From contig JAVLUZ010000704.1 of assembly GCA_036768485.1 (NCBI GenBank), positions 248,001 to 312,000 of the forward strand: 64,000 nt of DNA, given 5' to 3'. The position numbers were made by a program, and so were the translations under genes. Below the pieces are notes generated by a model. The model was not told where the DNA came from and made no database searches. It worked only from the letters and a program-made list of their open reading frames with translations. This DNA comes from Mermis nigrescens (Eukaryota > Nematoda > Enoplea > Mermithida > Mermithidae). Each line of letters opens with the position of its first letter. The first letter of the stretch is position 1. This document shows positions 32,695-44,451 of the stretch, piece after piece.

Positions 32695-32949
32695 GCATTG
32701 ATAGGGAAAAATCCGATCATTCCAATCAGTCAGCGACGACTGTCGCACGTGAGTCTTGTTCTCCCGCTCTTTCAATACCTAAAAGTCATACTGTAGCCGA
32801 AAATGCGGCTGCCGCTCCACCAAGTGCCAGTCCATGCGACTCGGTCCCAAAAAGTTTTGCCATCACTTGCGAATTTTGCCAAGAAAAGTGCCTGAACAAG
32901 GATTTACTAAAGCAGCATTTGCTGGATAATCATTGCGGCGGATTCCAAG
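32695..32949 (+). CDS. C2H2 zinc-finger protein, exon with finger 3
   Basis: A TATTCAG acceptor and a GTTAAT donor, both phase 1, enclose a Ser/Ala/Pro-rich spacer (SIPKSHTVAENAAAAPPSAS) followed by a canonical finger C-x2-C-x12-H-x4-H (CEFCQEKCLNKDLLKQHLLD, then NH). The codons are GC-richer than the flanks, as expected for a retained exon. Confidence 0.9.
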
Positions 32950-33090
32950 GTTAATTTATTAATTACTATTAAGTATTTTATCAATCAATTATAATTATTG
33001 TAATAATTTAATTAATTATCTTTGCATTTTATTTTAGCCGATTTCCTCTTATTTATTGACATATATCTTGATGTAATATATTTTGATCAG

Positions 33091-33184
33091 GCACGTAGCT
33101 GGGGGATACCGCCATTTTTAGGTCATTTTTTGACCTTTGAAAAAATCTTGCACCCCCCAGAACTTTAGCGCCGCCTACCTATGC
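33091..33184 (-). repeat. fused P-type and O-family repeat fragments
   Basis: CAGGCACGTAGCTGGGGGAT (left end of the P-type MITE) runs into the last 80 bases of an O-family copy ending GCCGCCTACCTATG. It fills much of the last zinc-finger intron. Confidence 0.6.
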
Positions 33185-33264
33185 TACCCGGCTAAATCCT
33201 TCCCACTAAAGTAGAATCGAGGCTAAATCGTTTGATTTTTTTCGCAAGATCTTAATTTATTTAG

Positions 33265-33461
33265 GCTTCTATTGCTCCGAGTGCGATTTTAAATCGTCGA
33301 GCCAACGAAAGGCGGTCGATCATTGTCGCACAGTGCACAAGAGTACGAAATTGCTAAAACGGTCCAAACCGACCGAAGAAGAATTTGCGTGTTTGAAGCT
33401 CGTCAAACGAAGTTTGCAGGAACGACAGATCGATTTCGATTTGTCGCAGTACGAAAATTAA
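33265..33461 (+). CDS. C2H2 zinc-finger protein, last exon with finger 4
   Basis: After a TATTTAG acceptor the exon encodes a fourth canonical finger, C-x2-C-x12-H-x4-H (CSECDFKSSSQRKAVDH, then CRTVH). A basic stretch (KSTKLLKRSKPTEEE) and a short C-terminal helix (LKLVKRSLQERQIDFDLSQ, then YEN) lead to a TAA at 33459-33461. Fingers 3 and 4 are separated only by FQGFY and probably act as a pair. The basic tail may be a nuclear localisation signal. Confidence 0.9.
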
Positions 33462-33855
33462 TGACGGATTCGTATCGTTGCGTAGATAAATGTTTAATGT
33501 AACGAATTTCTTACGGCTTGAATTTTCATTCTTTATTTCGTATAGTAAATTCTGTGTTTAAAAAACTAGCCGCGTCGGTTTACAACGCGAATCGAGGAAA
33601 TCCTTCATTTGGTTAAAGTATTGTAAGTTTTTGTATGCAAATGCGTGTGCGTTATGCGTGTATGAAATCGTACGCGTAGCAGGATACGAAACGCGTTGGT
33701 TTTTTTGTCATTTTTTGCTAACAAAATTCAAGGACAAGAGGCTCTTTCGTGGTGCATTAATGAATAGTGCGTACCTATTGTGTAGTTTGTTCATTTGCGT
33801 ACGAGTAATTGGGTTATTTTCGATTGATGCGTGTATAAAGCGTAAGTTTTCAACG

Positions 33856-33861
33856 AATAAA
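33856..33861 (+). terminator. candidate poly(A) signal of the zinc-finger gene
   Basis: AATAAA lies 395 bases after the zinc-finger stop codon and is followed by a T-rich stretch. It is the first consensus signal in the 3' flank. Confidence 0.45.
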
Positions 33862-33869
33862 TCTTTTCA

Positions 33870-34560
33870 GATTTTTCGCTACTATTTATCCTCAGCTGAC
33901 ACGGAGAAGGTTTAATTTACGAGTATTGCATTAAAAAGCGCCTAAGATTTTACACTTGGTAGTCTTCGATTATTTCTACGAATTCTTGCGATTAAATCGG
34001 TCTGGCTTCACTGGCTTTAGCATTAGAATTTTCGGTAAATTTACTACATTTCGCTGTATTGAATTGATATGAAAAAATGGGGTTTTTTTGTGCCCGGTCT
34101 CCATCATTCGGGTCGGGTCGGGTGGTCCGCAAATTTATTTTTATTTTTCAAAATTTCTAATTTTAATAGCAATGACAAATTTCGTTTTTTCCTTTGGCTT
34201 ATTTGTTTTAATCATTGAATAGAAAAGCTCCACAGAATATAATCGGATAGGCATTCAGCACCGATTAATTCGCACGGTCTCGCATAAGCAAAATATTACA
34301 TTTATTTCAGCTGTAATTTTAAATTTATTAAATCGTCCATCTTTTTTGATGAATCTGTGCTTTTATGCTCCTATGCGGCTCAGTAACCAAGATTTGAAAA
34401 AAATCCAAAAATTTTTGATCCGAGAAAAATGCTAGCATTTTTGCTATTTTGAATTCAATTTCGAAGCCCTTTTGAGGATAAACTGCAGAAACGTGCATAT
34501 TACAAAAAACTTGATATTTAACATTTATCCAGCTTTTGAATATCCTGCTTTTGAATGTAT
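33870..34560. other. intergenic, nothing recognised
   Basis: AT-rich sequence follows the zinc-finger 3' UTR. No coding, RNA or repeat signal could be supported. Confidence 0.5.
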
Positions 34561-34561
34561 A

Positions 34562-34719
34562 CAGTGGCGGATCCAGGATTTTCCTAGGGGGGGCGGAACC
34601 CTGATTTGGGCGGAAAAATTAGCCGTTTAAACTGAAAATCGCTCAAAAACGCTTAATTTTGCGCACTATTCTAGGCCGATGGGGGGGGGGCGGCCGCCTT
34701 CCCCCTAAATCCGCCCCTG
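34562..34719 (+). mobile_element. hAT MITE with CAGTGGCGGATCC ends (C2)
   Basis: It starts CAGTGGCGGATCCAGGATTT and ends TAAATCCGCCCCTG. Its interior matches the copy at 4706 in inverse orientation (CCCTGATTTGGGCGG). A clear target duplication was not found. Confidence 0.85.
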
Positions 34720-35016
34720 CCTACATATGCGATAGAAATTTTCTTTTCTTTATTCTTCTTAGCTCATTTTTGCAGGTTTAAGCAATGCAGGAATTAAATC
34801 AGGCGCGAAAAAAATTGTAATGGCGCGAAGCGCCTAAGGAAATAATTTCAGGGGTAATTCCCCCTCCCATTTATCCCTAAGGATGCGGGTCTGGTCCCGT
34901 GTGTTGAAAGTAATAGGAATGGACAACAGCATACGTTGGGGTGGGAGGGGGTTGGTTGTTCAGATCCCCTCCCCGACAATCCGGCAGACCTCTCCAAAAA
35001 TCGACAGACCCTAGAA

Positions 35017-36416
35017 CAGAGGCGTAGCCAGGATTTTAGTTCGGAGGGGGCATGCACAAAAATTTTTGAGGACTACTTTTGCATCGAATGCTTTGATGTG
35101 TTACAGTGGCATGATGTATTGTAAAATTGAGTTTTTCGACCATTAGTTGTGTATATTTGCTGATTTATGGATTTCTGACGATCAACAATACAAAAAGTAT
35201 GAAGCGGCGCAAATCACCGAAATTTTTCAATTTTTTACTGTTTTCGTGTAGAATTTACGGCCTTTTTATAGACAAGCAGTTCGAAATCATGAGTGACTCA
35301 AAATGCCCAAAACTTAAATAATTTTTACCGCTGTTAACATTTTGTAGCCACGTGAATACTGACAGTCTGACAGAGCAGAAAATTACCGAATTTGTGCAAA
35401 ACTATTTTGTTCAGGCTTCTAACAGGAAAACTGCGCATTAATTACTTATATGAAGCACTAGAATATTTTGACTGATTCAGGCTTTTAAACGCAATGCTGG
35501 AGCTTTAAAAAGAGAACTTTAACCGGCGGAGCCATGCATCAGAAAATTTTGATGCTTTTGCTCTTTAAACTTAATTTATATCTTTACATCATACAGAACA
35601 GACAAACTTTCCAGCGCCGCCAAAAACTTTAAGAAATTTCTAACCCTTTTACCCCTTTTTGTCCTACCGAATTTTTTTACATGTGAAGGAGATTTTAAGG
35701 CTGGCCACAGCGGGGTCCGTTGCCGTGCCCCGGAAAATTTTGTAAACAATGCACTTCAATGTTGAATACTAATGTTAAAATTTTTGCAAAATCGGCCAAA
35801 TCTTAGTTCTGAATTAAGCCCAAAAGCAGCTAAAATTGATCGACTCACACAAGACTTCTGAGGTGAAATGCGTTCTTCGACCTCTGCTAAGTATGAAGCA
35901 ACGGGTCTCTGGGAAATGTATCCATGAAAATATTGTTCTTACCGTTTTCAGACCCATTTGTAGCCTTCTTATTAACAGGATGTAGTTCAGAAAACAGAAA
36001 ATGCCTAAAAACACAAGAAAATGCGGATATTCTTTTCGATTACAATAGAATTATGTGTCCTTGTAAAGAAAGACAAACAAAGCAGAGAATAAGCAAACTA
36101 GTACGCAACCATTTTCACACTTTTACTATCATGCTCAATAAGCATGCGCAGTTTCATTCAACGATCAAATAGTGGAGTAAATCACTAAATTGATCTGAAG
36201 CGCTGGATTTTTTAGCTTATCCAAGCTTCCAAACTCACGGATCTATATAACAATTAATAATAATGACTCGGCGCTAAGCGCCGAAGATTTTGACGTTTTT
36301 TGCCTCTTTGAAATAAATTTTTTTATCACAATTATTGCACCACAAAAATCAACAAAATTTTAGAAAAATTTCGGAGGGGGCACATGCCCCCTATGCTCCC
36401 CCTGGCTACGCCCTTG
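35017..36416 (+). mobile_element. hAT-type element with CAGAGGCGTAGCCAGG ends (D)
   Basis: The left end CAGAGGCGTAGCCAGG and the right end CCTGGCTACGCCCTTG are inverted. Both are followed inward by GGAGGGGGCATG-type sequence. An exact 8-bp duplication CCCTAGAA flanks it (35009-35016, 36417-36424). It is 1.4 kb with no recognisable transposase and a GGCGCTAAGCGCC palindrome at 36270. It is inserted in an older repeat whose halves lie on both sides. Confidence 0.92.
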
Positions 36417-36424
36417 CCCTAGAA

Positions 36425-39400
36425 TTAAATTTTTGGCATTTGTGATTTTTGACTTGCTACATCCGTACCCCTCCCCAGAATTTGGTTGGTGTTCATGTTT
36501 TGCCAGCAGCCGTAGAATAGTGCCAGGACCTGTCTAGATCACGCTGGTTGAAGTCAAAATGCTTATATAAGCCTAGATATGATGTAACTGATTATTTTGG
36601 AAGGGTGTATGCTTGTAAAGGACAGGATTTACGCACTGTGAAACGATTTTTTAAATATTTAAGCGTATGCCAGCCAGGGAAGCACGGAAGATTTGTATCG
36701 GTATAGGATGAATTATCGGATGTTCTGTGTAAAAATTTTACTTTAAAGGTTGCCGCTTCTTGCAAAAGAGTGACTACAAAATTTTTATTTGACTAATAAT
36801 GTTGATTTAAAGCCGAATAAGGCAACAGACAAAGTCGACTTTCTTTCAGTGTAAAATGCAATTAAGATTACACTGGCTGAAGTCAATGTAATCGAATTTT
36901 CCTGACTTTTGGTCTTTCTAACAAGAATAATACTCTCTCAAATCCCTCGTCGTGTGGCCCTTGTGAATTTTTTATGCCATTGCTGCTTTAAATCTTGCTT
37001 CAAGCGTGCTCACACAACTTGTATTAATCAAATTATATATTTTTTATCTTCTGGTAATGAATATCAAATAATCACGCGCGAGTTCACTTACAAATATCCA
37101 CTAAATATCCTGTTTAGAATCAATTTTGCGAATTAGTTAAACTTTTATATTTTAGTGATGAAAGGCCTTCTGCTTATTATATAGATGAACTATCGTAACT
37201 TGAAGATTTTAATTCGATGTATTTACGTTGATCAGAGGAATTTTTGGTAAGTCTGTTATTACTAGACTACAGCTTTTACAGCTTCGTACAATTTTCTGGA
37301 GTACAGTTTAAGTGTAAAAAGGTGATTTTGCCTGATTTTTAATTGTTTTTCCATCTTCAAGTTAGCTAGTCTGAATGGACTGCTTAGCCCGTCCAGCATT
37401 TGTGCTAGGCGTTTCACGGATGGTCTGAGATGGGTTACAATTGCCCAGGCGTGGTCATATGGGTAAAAAGTTGCTTTAATATTCAATAATGGCGGATGAA
37501 AAATTTAATAATACGTCGGTTTCTTTGATTAATATGAATTTCTTGTCCTGATTGCGGCCGTATTTTATTTTCTGATGAGATTAGATTTCTGGCCACTTTA
37601 AACTTATTTCTGCATTACTTTTTGCGTCAAAATTGGCTTGCGCATCAAAAAATTTTCAAAGATTAATCATTCCTGTGGGAAAGATGGGTTTATCAGTTGG
37701 AAACAGGTTATTTCTTATGTATGTTTGCTTTTTTATTCAAAGTACGCATTCCGCACTAACTCGATACATAATGTATGTTGAATTGTGCTATTTGATAGAT
37801 GTTCATTCCTTCATTTTTTGTCTTCGCGTGTCTACTTCAGCTTGCAATGTTTCGTAATTTCAAATTTTTCTGTTGTCCTATTCATCTCTTTTCCTATTTC
37901 AGTTGATTATCATTAACATTCAGCGCCGAAGGTTCGATTGATTTTTAAATAATTCATTATGAATCGTTTTCCTGTTATTTTTCTACATATACCATTACGA
38001 TGTTGTGGTTGCACAAAATCGTATAAACTTGATTTGGTAGCCAAAATTTAATTCACTTTATTAAGCTGGGCGTCTAACTGTTGCAGTTATATCAAATTTG
38101 ATACGAATTATATTCCGTTGTATAGCGCCAACATAGAACTTCAGTTGCGTTATTACGTGTTATTATCGCTGACTGTAAAAAGTGATTTGTTTTGTGCTCT
38201 GTGTGACTCATAAGCTTTACTACAGAAAAACCCAAATTTCGGAGACGGCTATTTTTTCATTTCGCAACGTTTCTTATCTCGTTTCGCTTTCACTCAATAA
38301 TTCCCCAATGGTTGTCGTTTGATTCGTTTAAATGTCTAAATGCTTTCTAGCGTGTTTTCCCAGTCGTTTTGATTTGACGGATTTTATATAGCTGGCTATA
38401 TACCTACTAAAAAAGCGTGCTATTTCCTTCTAGGTACATCGAATGGAAAAATGTCTCCATTTTTATTAATGCGACAAAAAATTGAAATGAACTCACTATT
38501 CTTTCAAATAACGTCAGCGGCACGCAATGTTTTAAGCAAACAATAACCGGTCGGTTCCCATTTTAATTTGAAGCCTATGCATTGCACGGTTGCATTGTAT
38601 TTCTACAGTATGCGCACGCATAGCCCCTATTTATTGAATTTTTTCAGCACGTGCTTTCGCCAAAACTGCGCATAACCGACTAATATCTTTCCTTGGCGAG
38701 TCTCTTTAAAATCGGTCAGCGTACATAAAACACATTGAGCTTTTTCTTTGCTTGGTCCAATTCTCATAAATGTACTCACTCGCTGTTTTAAATTTTCTGC
38801 TGTACTTGACGCGCAATTCGTCCAAAACTGGTTTCCTCATTGAACCATTATTACAATTAACTACTGGTTATTTCGACCAAGTTTTAATTAATTGCCGAAA
38901 CTTGAGGGTCGTGGAGGGTTAACAACGCGTGATTAAGTGCGACTCTGGTCGATTGAGCTGCGATAATTAGAGTTCGAGATGGGCGGGGCCAGTAAACATT
39001 CGCTGTCGTTGCGGTTTGTTTATTTTAGGTTCCATACTCGGATAATTTTCTTATTTTTAGCGTTGCTTCCTCGCGTAGCTATTCCAATCGTATTTATTAA
39101 AGGATTAATCTATTTACTCCTTCAATATCTTTTCGTTTATTTAAACTTTTGTTTATATTACAAATACCTATTTATCTTCTACTTATTATTTACTTATTTT
39201 TTCTGTTTGTTCTGTCAGTAATTTTGCTTTTATGCTCATTATTCTTTTAGTAGGTAAGGTACGCAACAGGACACGTTCTGCGATTTTTGGGGGAATCAAA
39301 CCGGGAGGGAGGGGGTTAAAAAGTTTTTTTGCGGAGGGGATGGGGTCCGTCAAAGCCTTATGATCGTGTATATATGGTTGGTTCTGATTCAGAATCCGTC

Positions 39401-39960
39401 AGCTGTTTTGAATTTTCAGTAAAATAGTGCACCTGAACGATAGCATTTATTTTTTTGCCTCCGTCTGATATTTATTTAATTCGACATTCTATTCGTCATT
39501 TCGTCGTCATTCACCTTGCTGACTTTGTTTCCGAGTATATTCATTTTAAAACAAGTTTTCTTTATAGGACAAGTTAGGTAACGAAAAGGTAACTTCAAAT
39601 AATAACCAGTGTCAGTTAATTATGTTCGACGGCAAATATTAGACGGCCTTTGTTTGTCCGATGTTAGCGATCGTATAGCTTCTGCTTCTTTTTTGTTTAA
39701 ATCAAAGCGAATTGTTTAGCCGCATGTTTTACATGTGTGTCTACATTGTTATTTTACACCTTCTCCGTTCGGATTCTTGCGCTTTTCAAAAAAATATATA
39801 AAGGTGAGGCAAATTCTATTCTCTTGGCGTTTGATATCATTTTACTTCAAACTTCAATACGTGTCATTATAACGCTCTGCATTAAGTATATCGTAAATTG
39901 GAATGCTTTGTTACCTACATACCTATTTGAAATTCATCTCTGTTAAAAATTTTTTTTCGT
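36425..39960. other. intergenic, mostly unrecognised AT-rich sequence
   Basis: Between the D element and the coding relic at about 40.0 kb no open frame resembles a protein. Only a decayed repeat fragment at 39255-39370 was noted. Confidence 0.5.
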
Positions 39961-39964
39961 TAGG

Positions 39965-40475
39965 ACTGAGAAAAATTTACCTTTCCAGTAACCTGCTTGC
40001 ACGGAATGATCGAAAACTCGAAAATGCTGCTCATACGATTTAGAATATTTAGGTAAACAATACGTTTGCCGGACTCTTGATTTTCGTTATAAATGCTCGG
40101 ATGTATAAAAAGGAAAGATAGGTGCTGAAAAAAGTTGTAACTACCCATTTTAGAAGTCAGCGATTCCGTTCGATTTGACGTGAACTCGCTTGAAAAACAA
40201 TAGACTAACGAACATTGTTTATTCTCGTGTATTGCTATTGCTTTTTTAGTTTCCTCGATTTTAGATAGGTATCTTTTATTTAGTAGCAATTGGAGTGCAG
40301 CATCCTTGATTTTTCCAGGTAATCTGCTTTCCTACTGAAACTTTTCTGCAATCAATGCGAATATGTCATCGTATCCTTCTCGGACTCCTAGCAATGATAC
40401 ACGTTGTATGAAGGCGCGTTTGTCTCCATTACTCCAATCAATGTCTGCACACGTGTCATCCCATTAATTAGCTTA
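39965..40475 (-). pseudogene. unrecognised coding relic
   Basis: On the minus strand two adjoining open stretches read as coherent protein: DDTCADIDWSNGDKRAFIQ, RVSLLGVREGYDDIFALIAE, KFQ, one TAG stop, then ESRLPGKIKDAALQLLLNKR and YLSKIEETKKAIAIHE. Amino-acid composition and hydrophobic spacing are protein-like and the frame is kept across the stop. The family was not recognised. It could be a decayed retroelement, an endogenous virus gene or a host pseudogene, or an exon pair with the stop in an intron. Confidence 0.5.
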
Positions 40476-40582
40476 CCTACATTTTTTCCAAACATCTAAG
40501 TAATTTTGTTTTTCTCTGGACACTATTATTAGGTACCTATATTCAGGCCAGTATCCAGGATTCGGCCTGCGGGGCGGGTGGA

Positions 40583-40993
40583 CCATACATGCACATAGGG
40601 GGTGAGAGGGTATTGCCCCCTAAAGGGTCAGTCCTGTCCGGCGATTTTGAGCTGATGGAACATTTTTGCATCCTTTTTGAGGTCAAAAGCAGTAGAAACG
40701 TGAAAAAATTTCAAAGCGCTCTGCGCCGGATTAGTACTTTTAACTACTTTTTACTCAAAACGCGCCCAAAATTGATAAATTCTTGCATTTTTAGTATTAA
40801 AAATGATATAATGCCGTCAAAATGGACTAGAAATGCTTTTAAAATGCGATATTACCACGAAAAAACGTTTTAAACACTATTTTGACCATTTTGATCGTTA
40901 AAACAGCAAAAAATAGTTAAAGTTAATTTACTGTTTTCGATTCTTCAGATTTTACCCGCCTCCTCTGCCGACCCTGACCTTGTGCACCTTTGG
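40583..40993 (+). repeat. M-family interspersed repeat (copy 3)
   Basis: It starts CCATACATGCACATAGGGGG and ends CCTTGTGCACCTTTGG. The palindrome at 40715 is decayed (AAGCGCTCTGCGCC). Confidence 0.7.
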
Positions 40994-41261
40994 GGCGGAT
41001 CCAACACAAATTGGTCATATCTCGGGGAATTCGTCGGAATAGCTCGCAAAACCACATTTTTCGACGTTGTTGCGACATGTTCTTGTCTATTATGATCATA
41101 AAATTCGAATTTTGTTTGGAAAATTCTTTTCTTAAGTAGGTATATAAAGAGTGTCATTTTTTGGTCGCGCTTGGGCCAAAATTATGGGAAATACTTCACA
41201 TTCGAAAATTTGAAGATCTCACGACAAAGACATTCGATTTTTCGGTTTGCGGATAATTCTC

Positions 41262-42022
41262 TCCCCACAATTTGCCCCCTCCCCACATTTCGCTCCCACA
41301 CAGCTCGCTCCCCCACAACTCGCCCCCAACCACAACTCGCCCCTTAGGTGCGCAAGGTCAAACTTTCAGGGAGGGGGTAGAAACCAGAAATTGTTAGATA
41401 GCTATGTGCTTCGTAAAAACGGCTCTATATTCCTTAAGAGGTAAGAAAATTAGCTATATAGCCTTTTTGGTCTCAGAAAACTAGCTATTTAGCCTTTTTG
41501 GATTCACAAACATAGCTCTATAGCCTTTTGGACTAGAAACAGCCATTAATCTCTCTTTGGAGTCGTGAAAATAGCTATATATCCTTTTGAAACTCATAAA
41601 AGACAATTAATGGGATTTCTGAGCTCAAAAAATACTACATAGCTATTTTTCTGAGCCCAAAAAGGCTGTATAGCTAATTTTATGAGGTCAAAAAGGCTAT
41701 ACAGCATTGGTTTTTATGCCAAAATCGCTGTATAGCTATCAAATTTTTATGCTCAGGGGAGTAATACCCCCTCACCCCCATGCTCTCGTATGACTCGCCC
41801 CCACACGACCCATCCCCCCACAACTCCACAACTCACTCCCACAACTCGCCCCTCCACACAACTCGTCCCCCCCACAACCCCTCCCCCCACAACTCGCTTC
41901 CCACAACTCGCCCCCCATACAACTCATCCCCCACACTCGCCCATCCACAACTCGTCCCCACACAACTCGCCCTTACACAACTCGCCCTCACACAACTCGC
42001 CCCCCACAACTCGCCTCAATGG
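41262..42022. repeat. CACAACTCGCCCC minisatellite split by a K-family insertion
   Basis: Units of 13-16 bases around CACAACTCGCCCC run from 41262 to 41342 and again from 41796 to 42022. The K-family repeat sits in between. Reverse-complement runs (GGGGCGAGTTGTG) occur at 42855-42915 and 54615-54735. Confidence 0.88.
41344..41792 (+). repeat. K-family repeat with inverted CTATATAGCC units (copy 2)
   Basis: It opens AGGTGCGCAAGGTCAAAC and shares the TTCGTAAAAACGGCTC block with 25073. Units around CTATATAGCCTTTTTGG then reverse to AAAAAGGCTGTATAGC. Confidence 0.82.
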
Positions 42023-42345
42023 AATGGCTATTGCAATCCAATTATGGAGGATTTGGTCGGACGCCGCCCAGAACCTAAAAACCCTGCAGCGTTCAATTTT
42101 TTTAAATTTTTTTGTGATTTCTAGATGCTGAACGATAATTCTAACATTAAAGTAAGGTATTGCCCGTAACAAGTTTTTTCTTTTGACATTTTTTGTCTGC
42201 GTATGGTCGGTTCCCCAATCCAATCCAAAATGTTTGTTGATTGACAAATGAGTCTGATCCCTGCCAGCATAGGCTTATTTTACATATAATTCATTACTTG
42301 CTCCCACAAGTAGACACACAAGTGGGAGTGAAGGGGGTTAGCGGG

Positions 42346-42508
42346 GGTCCATACTACACAGGGCGTGGGGTTGTGGGATATACAACTCCGCGGAAATTGA
42401 AAACCCCCCACAGATTACTGTAGACCCCTAGAATTTTATTTTTAGTAAGATTTCTGGCGATTTTTGAGATTTCTACCGCAGAATTTTCCTAGCTGCCCAT
42501 GTATGGTC
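42346..42508 (+). repeat. Q-family repeat (copy 2)
   Basis: It holds GGGCGTGGGGTTGTGGG, CCCCCCACAGATTACTG and ends GCTGCCCATGTATGG. It abuts the N-family copy that follows. Confidence 0.65.
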
Positions 42509-42723
42509 CATACCCCCTAGAATGGAAAAATCAGGAATTTTTCGAAAAAAAGCCATATGAAAATCAGAAAAACTTGTAAGAAAATGCTTAAAATTGATTA
42601 GAAACTGTAAATTAACAGTCACGCTATTTTGCATTTATGTCAGTTTTTGACGTCCCAGAAACCTCAATATTCGACCCCCAGACCAGCTGATCCATCAGAA
42701 CGGCCATGCTGTGCATTGATGCC
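42508..42723 (+). repeat. N-family interspersed repeat (copy 6)
   Basis: It starts CCATACCCCCTAGAATGG and ends GCCATGCTGTGCATTG, in the orientation of the copies at 6650 and 7941. Confidence 0.65.
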
Positions 42724-42919
42724 CACAGCAGACCCACATTATCGAGTTTTCACCTCAGAATCATCATAATCTGTATGCATTATCAATGTGTACAATATGA
42801 AAATGTAGGTAGTGTAATAATCTTGGTCGCTCGGTCTGAAATTCCAAGAGCTATTTGTGGGGAGCGCGAGTTGTGGGGGGCGAGTTGTGTGGGGCTAGTT
42901 GTGGGGGGCGAGTTATGAT

Positions 42920-43139
42920 AAATTTGTGCATTTTTTTAAGTGTTAAAAGTGATATAATGCAGTCAGAATGGACAAAAAATGCTTTTAAAATGCGATATTA
43001 GCACGAAAAAACGTTTTACAGGCTATTTTGACCATTTTGATAGTTAAAACAGCAAAAAAATCGTGAACGTTGACTTACTGTTCTGGATTTTCGGGATTTC
43101 ACCCCCTCCCCTGCCGACTCTGACCTTGTCCACCTATGG
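42920..43139 (+). repeat. M-family interspersed repeat (3' half)
   Basis: Only the part from GTTAAAAGTGATATAATGCA to CTTGTCCACCTATGG is present. Its left half is replaced by the GGGGCGAGTTGTG run. Confidence 0.65.
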
Positions 43140-43492
43140 AAGGGGGCGAATTATCTATATCCCGATTTTTCCATCTTTTCGTGTTTTACCTTTCAAAATT
43201 TATTTCTGGCCAAGGGAGGTGTGGCCGCCTTCACCCCATCTTAGTACTTTCCCGGTTTTATTTATATACATTTAGCTGTAAAAGACCTAGAGGCGAGGTG
43301 GAGAAAGAACCCAATGCTATACATGCATACTCAGACGGGACTGATGATTATAAGTGCAGTCTTCTTTTACAGCTTCTCCATGTATGGAATTATCATACCA
43401 GGACGAAATTTTGTTAAACTTATCTTAATTTGGATGTAAACCCATTGACAAAAAATCAGTTTATCTGCATTTAGTGAATTAAATCTGCTAAT

Positions 43493-44144
43493 ATGGCAGC
43501 TACGCCAGGCAGTGACACTTCGAAATTATTGTCCGACACTCATATGGTAAATGGTTTGACGGAAGCGAGCTCCAATTCAAATAAATTGACTACCGCCGTA
43601 GGTCATGTGAAAAAATTATTATCGGCCGATTTATCGTCAAAAGAAGATGCCCCTGGGGTCAGTAGTAGTACAAGCGGATCTGATTTGAGATCAGGCGACG
43701 CTTCAAGCATAAATCCATCCTCTTCGGACGTGTCTGTAGATTCTCGTTCAAAAATAGGGTATTTTAATGCATTATCCGCCAAACTCAATGAAATCACGCG
43801 CACAGGCGACGATATTGGTAAAGATTTAGTTAAACGGGACAATCTTCAGAATGACAATACTTGCACTAATAATAGTAATGATGGAGGCGGCCTTAGATTA
43901 ATTGAAGAAGACACTTCCCTTTGTCCCATTGTAAATTTAATGGGCACAAATAATACTAATAGCGCGAATGTTGTCAAATATCAACCGCAGGGTTTGTTGG
44001 TTGACGAGCTTAGACTGAAAACCGACGAATCGGCTATTTGGAGCGATTTATCGATGGACATTGAAAATAGTGGGTCGTCGTTCAATCGTTATTCGCATTT
44101 ACCAGATGATAAATCATTTGCCGATATAAGGCTGAGCTCGCCAG
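43493..44144 (+). CDS. OATP/SLCO transporter, first coding exon (long N-terminus)
   Basis: The ATG context is ATATGG. The frame stays open for 217 codons to a consensus CAG|GTGAGC donor (phase 1). The product starts MAATPGSDTSKLL and is polar, Ser/Asn/Asp-rich and probably disordered, with no membrane segment or domain. Most transporters of this family have a cytoplasmic N-terminus of some tens of residues; here about 270 residues precede the first membrane segment. The exon is assigned to the OATP gene because its phase and residues join those of the exon at 53569 (G|GT, ending SSPG and continuing APGERQ). No other compatible exon was seen in between. The 9.4-kb intron that follows is full of satellite and transposons. 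Confidence 0.75.
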
Positions 44145-44451
44145 GTGAGCGTTACTTTCTCTAGATATTTGACTGCAATGTAGAATTCTAGGAATCCTTT
44201 TTAGAATTCACCCAGCGATTTTCATATGAGCTACAGTAACCAAACCTTACGCTTAAATTGCTCATGGTCACAACCATAGTTGGGCAAGCCTTAAAGTCTT
44301 GGCTGGTACCGGAGCCCAATGTTTTGGTTGGTTGCCTAAGTCAGAAAAAAGGTTAAATTTTTAACATGCTAGTCCTGCTTCCACGCAGAGTCCATTCATA
44401 ATTTCACGCGAAGTCGCACTATTTTTCGCGACATAAGTTTTTAATTAGAAA

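Noticed and set aside
38930..39000. Possible tRNA-like or small-RNA gene near GGTCGATTGAGCTGCG...GTTCGAGAT
   Set aside because: No complete cloverleaf can be formed and no acceptor stem pairs.
41772..42131. Long Thr/Pro/His-rich frames and their Gly-rich antisense
   Set aside because: They are translations of the CACAACTCGCCCC minisatellite in different frames, not genes.
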